Positions 1 through 10,115 of a stretch of DNA of 64,000 bases are shown here, piece by piece. A model generated the notes under the pieces. That model was not told where the DNA came from, made no database searches, and was given only the letters and a program-made list of their open reading frames with translations. The DNA comes from Burkholderiales bacterium 67-32. Its GTDB lineage: Bacteria > Pseudomonadota > Gammaproteobacteria > Burkholderiales > Burkholderiaceae_B. The position numbers and the translations under genes are program-made. Each line of letters begins with the position of its first letter. Within the stretch, counting starts at the first letter, position 1. The DNA is taken from assembly GCA_001898625.1 (NCBI GenBank), contig MKUP01000022.1, forward strand, positions 186,001 to 250,000, in the 5' to 3' direction.

Positions 1-74
1 ATGCGGTGGATCCGGCTCCGCCGGTCCACTCGCATCGCCCCCTGGGGGGCGCGCGAAGCGCGTAGGGGGGGGCC
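1..74. repeat. intergenic palindromic repeat, copy A
   Basis: GCGGTGGATCCGGCTCCGCCGGTCCACTCGC...GCCCCCTGGGGGGCGCGCGAAGCGCG; near-identical to copy B at 679-755. Confidence 0.8.
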
Positions 75-86
75 TCATCTTCTTCA

Positions 87-626
87 TCAACTGGGTTGCT
101 TGGTCTCGACCGCGGCCATGCGGCGCAGTACCTGCTGCACGGTTTCGTTCTGCATGTCGCGATACAGCAGGTTGGCTTCGGAGTCCTTGGCCAGGGTGTT
201 CGCGTCGCTGAAGGTCAGGTCGCGCTTGAGCGCGATGGTCGTGGGCGGGATGTAGTCCTGGCCCTTGCCGTCGTGGACGCGGAAGGCGAACAGGTAGCGC
301 AGCTCGAATTCGCGCACACGGCCCGAGGCGTCCAGCGACAGGATGCTGCGCTCGCGCGTTTCCTGCAGGATCTGCAACTGCGCTTCCGCCGTCTTGGGAT
401 CCTCGACGATGCGCGTATTGGTCGTGTTGCGCACGTAGCGGCGCAATTGCGCGCCAAGCTCGGAGGTATCGGCGGCGCCGATGTAGAGCGTGGAGAAGGG
501 CAGGTCGGCCGTGCCCCGCAGCGCGAAGCCGCAGCCCGCCAGAAGTGCCAGCCCGCCGCTTGCCGCGGCTTGCAGCAGCATACGGCGTCGCGTATCAGCA
601 GAGGACGAAGAGGACAACGGTTTCAT
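87..626 (-). CDS. lptE: LPS-assembly lipoprotein LptE
   Basis: Lipobox LLAGC near the N-terminus, LptE-like sequence, located directly downstream of leuS. Confidence 0.88.
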   Translation of the reverse strand: MKPLSSSSSADTRRRMLLQAAASGGLALLAGCGFALRGTADLPFSTLYIGAADTSELGAQLRRYVRNTTNTRIVEDPKTAEAQLQILQETRERSILSLDASGRVREFELRYLFAFRVHDGKGQDYIPPTTIALKRDLTFSDANTLAKDSEANLLYRDMQNETVQQVLRRMAAVETKQPS

Positions 627-678
627 GCCAGTTTCCAAATCAAGACTTCACCAACGAAGCCCGTTGAGTTTCCCCAGG

Positions 679-755
679 ATGCGGTGGATCCGGCTCTGCC
701 GGTCCACCCGCATCGCCCCCTGGGGGGCGCGCGTAAGCGCGTAGGGGGGGGCAGC
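679..755. repeat. intergenic palindromic repeat, copy B
   Basis: ATGCGGTGGATCCGGCTCTGCCGGTCCACCCGCATCGCCCCCTGGGGGGCGCGCGTAAGCGCGTAGGGGGGG; near-identical to copy A. Confidence 0.8.
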
Positions 756-757
756 CT

Positions 758-3418
758 CTAGCCCACCACGTTGACGAGTTTGCCAGGGACAACGATAACG
801 CGTTTGGGGGGACGTCCTTCCAGGAACCTACCCACGGCTTCATGCGCGACGGCCAGGGCTTCGATCGCGGCCTTGTCGGCGCTGCTGGGCACCGACAACG
901 AACCGCGCAGCTTGCCGTTCACCTGCAGCATCAGCTCGACCTCGTCGGTCACGAGCGCGGCCTCGTCCAACCGGGGCCAGGGCGCGTCCAGCAGGTCGCC
1001 ATGGGCTTGGCCGTAGCCCAGATCGAGCCAGGCCTGCCAGGTCAGGTGCGGCACGATGGGGTAGAGCACCGACAACAGGATGCGCGTGCCTTCGGCCAGC
1101 GCGGCGTCGCCGGTCTCGCCCTCGAGCTTGGCGTCCTCCAGCGTGTTCAGCAGCTTCATGCTGGCCGAGACCACGGTGTTGTACTGGATGCGCTGGTAGT
1201 CGTAGTCGGCCTGCTTCAGGATGGCATGGACGTCGCGGCGCAGCAGTTTGACGGCCTGGCTGGCGGACGACCAGTCGGCCGGCGCGGGGCGGCCCAGCGC
1301 CGCCTGGATGCGTTCGCGGTTTGCATGGCAGAAGGACCACAGGCGGCGCAGGAAGCGGTGCGCGCCGTCCACGCCCGAACCCGACCACTCCAGGGTCTGT
1401 TCGGGCGGGCTCGCGAACATCACGAACAGCCGCGCCGTGTCGGCCCCCTGGGTGTCGATCAGCGACTGCGGGTCGACACCGTTGTTCTTGGATTTGGACA
1501 TCGTGCCCACGCCGCCATAGTCCACCGGCGAGCCGTCGGCCTTGAGCTTGGCGCCCACGATGGCACCCTTGGCGTCGTAGAGGTTCTCGACCTCGTCGGG
1601 CCAGAAGTATTCGATGCCGCCTTTCTCGTTCCTGCGCGAATAGATGTGGTTGAGCACCATGCCCTGCGTCAGCAGCTTGACGAAGGGTTCGCCGAACTTG
1701 ACCAGGCCCATGTCGCGCATCACCTTGGTCCAGAAGCGGGCGTACAACAGGTGCAGCACGGCGTGCTCGATACCGCCGATGTACTGGTCCATCGGCATCC
1801 AGTAATCGTTGCGCTCGTCGACCATCGCGGCGTCGTTGCCCGGCGAGGTATAGCGCATGAAGTACCAGGACGAATCCACGAAGGTGTCCATGGTGTCGGT
1901 CTCGCGCCGGGCGGGCTTGCCGCACTGAGGGCAGACGCACTTCAGGAACGATTCGCTTTTGGCCAGCGGATTGCCGCTGCCGTCCGGGATCAGGTCCTCG
2001 GGCAGCACGACCGGCAGGTCCTTCTCGGGCACCGGTACGGGGCCGCAGACCTCGCAGTGGATGATAGGGATGGGCGTGCCCCAGTAGCGCTGGCGCGAAA
2101 CGCCCCAGTCGCGCAGGCGGAAAGTGGTGCGCTTCTCGCCCAGTCCCTTGGCCGCGAGGTCGGCCGCGATGGCATCGACGGCGGCCTGGTAGCCAAGGCC
2201 GTCGTACTTGCCGGAGTTCACCGTGCGGGCCACCTGTTTGTCGCCGTACCATTCCTGCCAGGCGTCGGTGGAGAAGGCCTGGCCGTCGGCCTCGATGACC
2301 TGCTTGATGGGCAGGCCGTATTTCCTGGCGAACGCGAAGTCGCGTTCGTCGTGGGCGGGAACGCCCATGACGGCGCCGTCGCCATAGCTCATCAGCACGT
2401 AGTTGCCGACCCAGACCGGCACGGCTTCGCCCGTGAGCGGATGCACCACGGTCAGTCCGGTAGGCAGGCCTTCCTTGTCGCGCGTGGCCAGCTCGGCCTC
2501 GGTCACGCCGCCCTTGCGGCATTCCTCGATGAAGGCGGCCAGGGCGGGGTCCTTGGCGGCGGCGTGCAGGGCCAGGGGGTGTTCGGGCGCGACGGCGCAG
2601 AACGTGACGCCCATGATGGTGTCGGCGCGCGTCGTGAAGACGTACATGCGGCCGTCCTGGATCAGCTGGCCGGCGGCGTCGCGGATGTCATGGGTGAAGG
2701 CGAAGCGCGTGCCCTCGCTCTTGCCTATCCAGTGCTCCTGCATCAGGCGTACGCGCTCGGGCCAGCCGGTCAGGTTGTTCTTGACCTCGTCCAGCAGTTC
2801 CTCGGCGTAGTCGGTGATGCGCAGGTAATAGCCGGGGATTTCGCGCTTTTCCACCAGGGCGCCCGAGCGCCAGCCGCGCCCGTCGATGACCTGTTCGTTG
2901 GCCAGCACGGTCTGGTCCACCGGATCCCAGTTCACCACCTGGGTCTTGCGGTAGGCCACGCCCTTTTCCAGCATCTTCAGGAACAGCCACTGGTTCCACT
3001 TGTAGTACCTGGGGTCGCAGGCGGCCATCTCGCGCGACCAGTCGATGCCCAGTCCCATCGCCTTCATCTGCTTCTTCATGTAGGCGATGTTGTCGTAGGT
3101 CCACTTCGCCGGCGGCACCTTGGACTTGATGGCGGCGTTCTCGGCCGGCATGCCGAAGGCGTCCCAGCCCATGGGCATGAGGACGTTGTAGCCCTTCATG
3201 CGCAACTGCCGGTACATGGCGTCGTTGATCGTGTAGTTGCGCACGTGGCCCATGTGCAGCTTGCCGCTGGGGTAGGGCAGCATCGAGCAGGCGTAGAACT
3301 TGGGCTTTTCCGAGCCGTCGGCGTTCTTCGCGTGTTCTACCGTCAGGTAGGCATTGGTCGCTTCCCAGTGCTTCTGGGCAGCGGATTCGATGTCGTTGGG
3401 AGCGTAGCGTTCCTGCAT
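758..3418 (-). CDS. leuS: leucyl-tRNA synthetase
   Basis: Class I aaRS HMGH and KMSKS-type motifs ([26 protein letters not shown]); start at [12 protein letters not shown]. Confidence 0.97.
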   Translation of the reverse strand: MQERYAPNDIESAAQKHWEATNAYLTVEHAKNADGSEKPKFYACSMLPYPSGKLHMGHVRNYTINDAMYRQLRMKGYNVLMPMGWDAFGMPAENAAIKSKVPPAKWTYDNIAYMKKQMKAMGLGIDWSREMAACDPRYYKWNQWLFLKMLEKGVAYRKTQVVNWDPVDQTVLANEQVIDGRGWRSGALVEKREIPGYYLRITDYAEELLDEVKNNLTGWPERVRLMQEHWIGKSEGTRFAFTHDIRDAAGQLIQDGRMYVFTTRADTIMGVTFCAVAPEHPLALHAAAKDPALAAFIEECRKGGVTEAELATRDKEGLPTGLTVVHPLTGEAVPVWVGNYVLMSYGDGAVMGVPAHDERDFAFARKYGLPIKQVIEADGQAFSTDAWQEWYGDKQVARTVNSGKYDGLGYQAAVDAIAADLAAKGLGEKRTTFRLRDWGVSRQRYWGTPIPIIHCEVCGPVPVPEKDLPVVLPEDLIPDGSGNPLAKSESFLKCVCPQCGKPARRETDTMDTFVDSSWYFMRYTSPGNDAAMVDERNDYWMPMDQYIGGIEHAVLHLLYARFWTKVMRDMGLVKFGEPFVKLLTQGMVLNHIYSRRNEKGGIEYFWPDEVENLYDAKGAIVGAKLKADGSPVDYGGVGTMSKSKNNGVDPQSLIDTQGADTARLFVMFASPPEQTLEWSGSGVDGAHRFLRRLWSFCHANRERIQAALGRPAPADWSSASQAVKLLRRDVHAILKQADYDYQRIQYNTVVSASMKLLNTLEDAKLEGETGDAALAEGTRILLSVLYPIVPHLTWQAWLDLGYGQAHGDLLDAPWPRLDEAALVTDEVELMLQVNGKLRGSLSVPSSADKAAIEALAVAHEAVGRFLEGRPPKRVIVVPGKLVNVVG

Positions 3419-3595
3419 GGGTTCCGGGCTGTCTAAGGTATTCTGGCGCGGCGATGACGCCATGGCCGCGGGCCTGGGCCGGCTCGCGGGGGGCGGCCGA
3501 CCGGCTAAACCCCTCATTATAGAAGCAGGCGGGGCTCTCCTGGGCCAGCGGTGCTAGACTGCCTGCCGCACTCTCTCATTCCAGCCTTCCGCGCC

Positions 3596-5884
3596 ATGTC
3601 CCTGCTCGACAACCTCAACGCCCCCCAGCACGCCGCCGTCACGATCGAACCCCGCCACGCCCTGGTGCTGGCCGGCGCCGGCAGCGGCAAGACGCGGGTG
3701 TTGACCACGCGCATGGCCTGGCTGATCCAGACCGGCCAGGTCAGCCCGCACGGGCTGATGGCCGTTACCTTCACCAACAAGGCCGCGCGCGAGATGCTGA
3801 CACGCATCAGCGCGCTGCTGCCCATCAATACCCGCGGCATGTGGATAGGCACCTTCCACGGCCTGTGCAACCGGATGTTGCGCGCGCACTACCGGGATGC
3901 CGGGCTGCCCCAGACCTTCCAGATCCTGGACACGGCCGACCAGTTGTCGGCCATCAAGCGGCTGCTCAAGGGCGCGGGCGTGGACGACGAGAAATACCCG
4001 CCGCGCCAGTTGCAGCACTTCATCAATGCCGCCAAGGAAGAGGGCCTGCGCCACACCGAGGTCGAGGCCCACGACAGCTTCAACCGGCAGATGGTGGAGC
4101 TCTACGGCATGTACGACGCCCAGTGCCAGCGCGAGGGCGTGGTCGACTTCCCCGAGTTGCTGCTGCGCTGCTACGAGCTGCTGACCCACAATGCGCCCAT
4201 CCGCGAGCATTACCAGCACCGCTTCCGCCACATCCTGGTGGACGAGTTCCAGGATACCAACCGGCTCCAGTACCGCTGGCTCAAGCTGCTGGCGGGCGGC
4301 GGCGCGGCCCTGTTCGCCGTGGGCGACGACGACCAGTCCATCTATGCCTTCCGCGGCGCCAATGTAGGCAACATGGCGGAATTCGAGCGGGAATACGCCC
4401 ACGAGCGGGTCATCCGGCTCGAGCAGAACTACCGCTCGCACGGCCACATCCTGGACGCGGCCAACACGCTGATCCGCAACAACTCCGGCCGCCTGGGCAA
4501 GAACCTGTGGACCGACCAGGGGCACGGCGAACCCATCCGCGTCTACGAGGCGCTGTCCGACGCCCAGGAAGCTCAGTGGGTGCTCGAGGAAATCCGCTCG
4601 CTGGTGGGCGAGGGCAGGCTGCGGCGCGAGGTCGCCATCCTGTACCGCAGCAACGCCCAGTCGCGGGTGCTGGAGCATGCGCTGTTTTCGTCGGGCATCC
4701 CCTACAAGGTCTACGGCGGCCTGCGCTTCTTCGAACGCCAGGAGGTCAAGCACGCGCTGGCCTATCTGCGCCTGATGGAGAATCCGCACGACGACACGGC
4801 CTGGATGCGCGTGGTGAATTTCCCGGCGCGGGGCATAGGCGCCCGCACGCTGGAGCAGCAGGCCGACATCGCGCGCCTGCACAATTGCAGCCTGTACTCG
4901 GCGGTGAGCCAGGTGCCGGGCCGGGGCGGCAACAACCTGGCGCAGTTCGCGGGCCTGATCGACCGCATGCGCTTCGAGACGCAGAACCTGCCGCTGCACG
5001 AGATCGTGGATCACGTGATCGAGGCCAGCGGCCTGATCCAGCACTATCTGCAGGAAAAGGAAGGCGCCGAGCGCATCGAGAACCTGCGGGAACTGGTCAA
5101 CGCGGCGGCGGCCTTCGCCGCCGAGGGCGGCTATGGCCTGGCGGATGCCGGCGCCCTGGGGCAGACCCTGCCCGAATCGGGCGTCGAGCTGCCGTCTCCG
5201 CTGGCGGCTTTCCTGTCGCACGCGGCGCTGGAGGCCGGCGACAACCAGGCGAGCGAGGGGCAGGACGCGGTCCAGCTCATGACGGTGCACGCGGCCAAGG
5301 GCCTGGAGTTCGAGGCCGTCTTCATCACCGGGCTGGAGGAAGGGCTGTTCCCGCACGAGAACAGCGTCCTGGAGCAATCCGGGCTGGAAGAGGAACGGCG
5401 GCTGATGTACGTGGCCGTAACGCGCGCCCGCGAGCGCCTGTACCTGAGTTTCTCGCAGACGCGCATGCTGCATGGCCAGACCCGCTACAACATGCGGTCC
5501 CGGTTCCTGAGCGAGGTGCCCGAGGAATCGCTGAAGTGGCTGACGCCCCGCAACGGCCGGGCCAAGGCGGTGGATACCGCCGGCGGCTGGGGCCGCGCCG
5601 CCTGGGGCGAGGAATCCGAGCGCAGCGGCTTTTCGCGGCCGGCCAAGGACGCGCCCTATGTGGGCTCGTCCGAGGGCTATTCGAGCCGCCGCACGTCGGA
5701 CGCCGGGGTCGAGGTCAACGGGCGCATGTTCAAGGTGGGCCAGAGCGTGGCGCACCCGAAGTTCGGCGAAGGCGTCATCGTCAGCCTCATGGGCAGCGGC
5801 CAGGATGCCCAGGTCCAGGTCAATTTCGGTGGAGTGGGCACCAAGACGCTGGCGCTCGCCATGGCCAAGCTCGATCCGGCCTGA
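3596..5884 (+). CDS. uvrD: UvrD/Rep-family ATP-dependent DNA helicase
   Basis: Walker A AGAGSGKTRVL, DEFQDTN, GDDDQSIYAFRGA, VTRARERLYLS; C-terminal UvrD-like tail. Confidence 0.93.
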   Translation: MSLLDNLNAPQHAAVTIEPRHALVLAGAGSGKTRVLTTRMAWLIQTGQVSPHGLMAVTFTNKAAREMLTRISALLPINTRGMWIGTFHGLCNRMLRAHYRDAGLPQTFQILDTADQLSAIKRLLKGAGVDDEKYPPRQLQHFINAAKEEGLRHTEVEAHDSFNRQMVELYGMYDAQCQREGVVDFPELLLRCYELLTHNAPIREHYQHRFRHILVDEFQDTNRLQYRWLKLLAGGGAALFAVGDDDQSIYAFRGANVGNMAEFEREYAHERVIRLEQNYRSHGHILDAANTLIRNNSGRLGKNLWTDQGHGEPIRVYEALSDAQEAQWVLEEIRSLVGEGRLRREVAILYRSNAQSRVLEHALFSSGIPYKVYGGLRFFERQEVKHALAYLRLMENPHDDTAWMRVVNFPARGIGARTLEQQADIARLHNCSLYSAVSQVPGRGGNNLAQFAGLIDRMRFETQNLPLHEIVDHVIEASGLIQHYLQEKEGAERIENLRELVNAAAAFAAEGGYGLADAGALGQTLPESGVELPSPLAAFLSHAALEAGDNQASEGQDAVQLMTVHAAKGLEFEAVFITGLEEGLFPHENSVLEQSGLEEERRLMYVAVTRARERLYLSFSQTRMLHGQTRYNMRSRFLSEVPEESLKWLTPRNGRAKAVDTAGGWGRAAWGEESERSGFSRPAKDAPYVGSSEGYSSRRTSDAGVEVNGRMFKVGQSVAHPKFGEGVIVSLMGSGQDAQVQVNFGGVGTKTLALAMAKLDPA

Positions 5885-5890
5885 GCGGCC

Positions 5891-6379
5891 TCAGGCCTGG
5901 CGGCGCTGCGGCTCGGCGGCGTGGATGAAGACGGTGTAGGTATCGGCGGGGTGGGGAACCCCGGCCAGGTCGAGCGCATGGCCGATCGCGCCACGGTGAT
6001 AGGTGCCGTGGTTGACGATGTGGAACAGCATTTCCTTGCGCGACATCGTGCCGCGCTGGCCGTCGGCGAACACGAAGGAGACGGTCTCGTCTTCGTCGGG
6101 CGGTTCGAGCCGCGCCGCATAGGCGCCGTACCAGGCGTCGGACCGGACGATGCGTTCCCGCAGTTCGTCCAGCGCCGGCAACTGCGCCGTGTTGGTCGAG
6201 GCATGCGGTGCCGGCGTGCCTTCCAGGCGCGACCGGAACAGGTCCTCGACGATGATCATGTGATTGAGCTGTTGCGTCGCGAAGCGCAGGGATTCGGCCC
6301 GTGCGCCGTCCAGGCGGCCGATGGCGTCGAGGGTGCGCAGGTCCGCCCACGCCTTGTACCGGAACGCCTGCCGCAGCAT
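5891..6379 (-). CDS. DinB family protein
   Basis: LNHMIIVEDLFRSRLEG / HIVNHGTYHRGAIGHALDLAG, DinB-like metal-binding helices. Confidence 0.85.
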   Translation of the reverse strand: MLRQAFRYKAWADLRTLDAIGRLDGARAESLRFATQQLNHMIIVEDLFRSRLEGTPAPHASTNTAQLPALDELRERIVRSDAWYGAYAARLEPPDEDETVSFVFADGQRGTMSRKEMLFHIVNHGTYHRGAIGHALDLAGVPHPADTYTVFIHAAEPQRRQA

Positions 6380-6380
6380 G

Positions 6381-6650
6381 TCAGTTGCGGCGCTGGGGGC
6401 GGCGGTGGCCGGGCGTGGGCGAGGGGCCGTCCTTGTGCCGGAAACTGATACGTCCCTTGGTCAGGTCGTACGGCGACAGTTCCATCGTGACGCGGTCGCC
6501 GGCCAGGATGCGGATGCGGTGCTTGCGCATTTTTCCGGATGCGTAGGCGGCAACCTCCATGCCGTTTTCCAGCGTGACGCGAAAGCTGGTCGCGGGCAGT
6601 ACCTCGGCAACGATGCCTTCCATTTCGATCAGTTCTTCCTTATTCGACAT
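6381..6650 (-). CDS. infA: translation initiation factor IF-1 with basic C-terminal extension
   Basis: [30 protein letters not shown]...[23 protein letters not shown]. Confidence 0.95.
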   Translation of the reverse strand: MSNKEELIEMEGIVAEVLPATSFRVTLENGMEVAAYASGKMRKHRIRILAGDRVTMELSPYDLTKGRISFRHKDGPSPTPGHRRPQRRN

Positions 6651-6878
6651 GGTCAATTCCTCCTGTACATGCGAATGCATAATGCGAGCTTCGGCCACGG
6701 CGGGGCCATGGCATGCGGCAAGGTGGCGCGAGGCGCCAGCGATGACGGGGAAGTTCGCGGTGAAACGCCGGAGCCGTTGAAAGGCCGGGGCGTAGTGGCT
6801 GGCTGCCGCCTGGGGTTTGGGTTTGCCGTATCGCGGAAGCTTGGGATGGCTCCCTGACAGGAGCTTTTCTTCCAGGCA

Positions 6879-6908
6879 AAAACAAAAAACCCCCGCAAGC
6901 GGGGGTTC
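6879..6908 (-). terminator. intrinsic terminator downstream of the cold-shock gene
   Basis: On the minus strand ACCCCCGCTTGCGGGGGT followed by a TTTTTTGTTTTT run. Confidence 0.85.
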
Positions 6909-6930
6909 TAGCGGATAAGCTGATTATAGC

Positions 6931-7134
6931 TTATACGGGCTGGATGTTGGAAGCCTGGCGACCCTTGGGGCCGACGGTGACTTCGAAACGAACCTTCTGG
7001 TTTTCCTGCAGGGTCTTGAATCCGTCGACACGGATTTCGGAGAAGTGGGCGAACAGGTCGTCGCCGCCCGAATCAGCCGTGATGAAGCCAAAACCCTTGG
7101 CGTCGTTGAACCATTTGACGGTACCGGTTTCCAT
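6931..7134 (-). CDS. cspA: cold-shock protein
   Basis: [37 protein letters not shown]1/RNP2 motifs. Confidence 0.96.
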   Translation of the reverse strand: METGTVKWFNDAKGFGFITADSGGDDLFAHFSEIRVDGFKTLQENQKVRFEVTVGPKGRQASNIQPV

Positions 7135-7381
7135 GGTGTTTATCCTTGAAATGAAAAAACCAAACGAATGTAAGCAAGACAATCAAGGATGGAGACCATG
7201 AACAACCGTACCGCAGTGGTAAGCGATTTTGTACAGCAACTCGTACTCTTGAAAATCATGCCCCGCCGTTATACGGGCTATCTTTAGGCCCGTCAACCGC
7301 GTTTGCCGGATTGAACCGGAAAATGCCGGCGCTGTGGGGAAAGTCCCGGGTTTTCACTGAGAAAATCACCTACAAAATCCC

Positions 7382-8167
7382 TCACGAACCATTGCCGAAA
7401 CCCGGTGCGGGAGGCGCTCCGAATACGCTGGTATAAGTGGGATAGAAACTGCAATACAGCACCGCGGCGGCGGCGAAATTGAAAGGCATTTGAATCAGTC
7501 CGGAAATCGTCGGCGACATACCGACGGCTTCGAGCAGGCCGCCGCCCAGTTCCAGGGCCAGTACCACGACCAGCCAGGTCGCGCCGTACATCAGGAACGC
7601 GCCCTTGTTCCGCCAGCAGGCGATGCCGGAGAAGAACAAGGCCTTGCGCATGCCCAGCCGGTGCCAGGCCACCAGTGCCGGCGCGTGCCAGAACAACCCC
7701 GCGATGATGACGTAGAAGATGCCGAACAGGGCGATGGGCGCGCGCATGGCGGCCAGCACGCCGCCGACGTCGTCCGACGACAGGCCGGACATCGCTTCGC
7801 TCAGGCCATCGGCGAAAGGCAGGAAGGCGACCAGGCCCGCGGCCAGCACGGCGGCCACGTACAGGGCGCCCATCGCCAGCAGCTTCTTGAACAGGCCCGG
7901 CGCCTTGAGCACCAGGAACAGGCGCAGGGGCAGCACCGTGCGGCCCTGTTCGATGGCACGGCAGGCCTCCAGCGTCATGACCGTGATCGCCGGCATGCCG
8001 ACGACGAACAGCAGGGGGCCGATGGGGGCGAGGATGCTGGCCACCAGGACCATGAAGCCCACGGTCAGGGCCCAGGTGAACATCGCCATGGGCTGCAGGC
8101 GGAACAGGGCGAGTCCGTCGCGCACCCATTGCCAGCCGGCGCGGGGTGCCAGGGAGGAGGCTTGCAT
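7382..8167 (-). CDS. BPSS1780-family multi-pass membrane protein
   Basis: MQASSLAPRAGWQWVRDGLALFRLQPMAMFTWALTVGFMVLV..., several hydrophobic segments. Confidence 0.75.
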   Translation of the reverse strand: MQASSLAPRAGWQWVRDGLALFRLQPMAMFTWALTVGFMVLVASILAPIGPLLFVVGMPAITVMTLEACRAIEQGRTVLPLRLFLVLKAPGLFKKLLAMGALYVAAVLAAGLVAFLPFADGLSEAMSGLSSDDVGGVLAAMRAPIALFGIFYVIIAGLFWHAPALVAWHRLGMRKALFFSGIACWRNKGAFLMYGATWLVVVLALELGGGLLEAVGMSPTISGLIQMPFNFAAAAVLYCSFYPTYTSVFGAPPAPGFGNGS

Positions 8168-8244
8168 CAGCGGCCTCCCTGCGGATGCGGGATGCGTGCG
8201 TGGGTCCTCGTCGGCGCGTGCCGGTAGGAAAGATGTCTCATGGC

Positions 8245-9213
8245 TCAGGGAAGCGGAAAAATGTCGCCGTCGCGCCGCAGGCGCAGGATGCGTTCGAAAT
8301 GGGTGGGATCGTGCGGCGTCAGGGTCTGCGCCGGACGCGGCAGGTGGAAGTCGCGCAGCCGGGACATCCAGAAACGCAGCGCGGCGGACCGCAGCACGGT
8401 GCGCCACGCGTCGCGTTCGCCATCGGCCAGCGGCCGCACCTGGTCGTAGGCGCCCAGCATCGTCTGGGCAAGCTCGGGTCGGATCGCGCCGCTGGCGTGG
8501 TCTATGCACCAGTCGTTGACGCAGACCGCCAGATCGAACAGCCAGGTGTCGCAGCCGGCGAAGTAGAAATCGATGAAACCGCCCAGCACCGGCGCTTCGC
8601 GCGTGCCGGCGAACAGGACGTTGTCGCGGAACAGATCGCAGTGCGCCGGCCCCCGCGGCAGCGCGCGGCAGACGTCGGTCTGCGCGAACGCCGTCTGGAC
8701 CTCCACTTCGTCGCGCAGCATGGCGGCGGCGGCCGGGTCCAGGTAGGGGGCGACGACGGGCGCGGTCTCGCGCCACCAGTCCAGCCCGAGCAGGTTGGGC
8801 TGCATCGTCGGGAAGTCGCGCCCGGCCAGGTGCATGCGGGCCAGCGTGGCGCCGACCTGCCCGCAATGGGCGGGCAGGGGCGACATCTCGCATTTGCCCG
8901 GCAGCAGGGTGGCGATGGTGCAGGGCTTGCCGTTCAGTTCGGCCAGCCGGCGCCCGTCGTGCGTGGCCTGGGGGTGGGGGACGGGGATCCCGTGTTCCGC
9001 CAGGTGCGTCATCAGGTCGATGTAGAACGGCAACTGCTCGCGCGTCAGGCGTTCGAACAGGGTCAGCACGTATTCGCCCTGGCTGGTCGTAAGGAAATAG
9101 TTGGTGTTCTCGATGCCGGAAGGGATGCCGCGCAGGGCGCGCAGCTCGCCCAGCGAATAGTCGGCAAGCAGAGCGCGGGCATCCGTTTCGGTGACGGGGG
9201 TGAATACGGCCAT
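8245..9213 (-). CDS. thrB: homoserine kinase (ThrB, APH-fold type)
   Basis: MAVFTPVTETDARALLADYSLGELRALRGIPSGIENTNYFLTT...GPAHCDLFRDNVLF...GFIDFYFAGCDTWLFDLAVCVNDWC. Confidence 0.93.
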   Translation of the reverse strand: MAVFTPVTETDARALLADYSLGELRALRGIPSGIENTNYFLTTSQGEYVLTLFERLTREQLPFYIDLMTHLAEHGIPVPHPQATHDGRRLAELNGKPCTIATLLPGKCEMSPLPAHCGQVGATLARMHLAGRDFPTMQPNLLGLDWWRETAPVVAPYLDPAAAAMLRDEVEVQTAFAQTDVCRALPRGPAHCDLFRDNVLFAGTREAPVLGGFIDFYFAGCDTWLFDLAVCVNDWCIDHASGAIRPELAQTMLGAYDQVRPLADGERDAWRTVLRSAALRFWMSRLRDFHLPRPAQTLTPHDPTHFERILRLRRDGDIFPLP

Positions 9214-9299
9214 GGATAAGCGGGGGTGAGGGCGGGTATCGACGATTACCCCGCATTCTAGCGTCATCGCCCCCGCCGCCGGCCCGTCCGTCGCGGACG

Positions 9300-10113
<814 letters not shown>

Positions 10114-10115
<2 letters not shown>

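Noticed and set aside
840-2522. 560-aa minus-strand ORF in a second frame of leuS
   Set aside because: Arg-rich alternative-frame translation of leuS
842-3436. 864-aa plus-strand ORF opposite leuS
   Set aside because: Antisense to a clear leuS; His/Val/Gly/Arg-rich translation typical of spurious long ORFs in high-GC DNA
3554-5755. 733-aa minus-strand ORF opposite the UvrD-like helicase
   Set aside because: Antisense artefact of GC-rich codon usage; no recognisable domain
8663-8690. GGCAGACGTCGGTCTGC in thrB as a fourth copy of the prophage palindrome
   Set aside because: Shares only CAGACGTC; the symmetric arm differs, so treated as chance similarity
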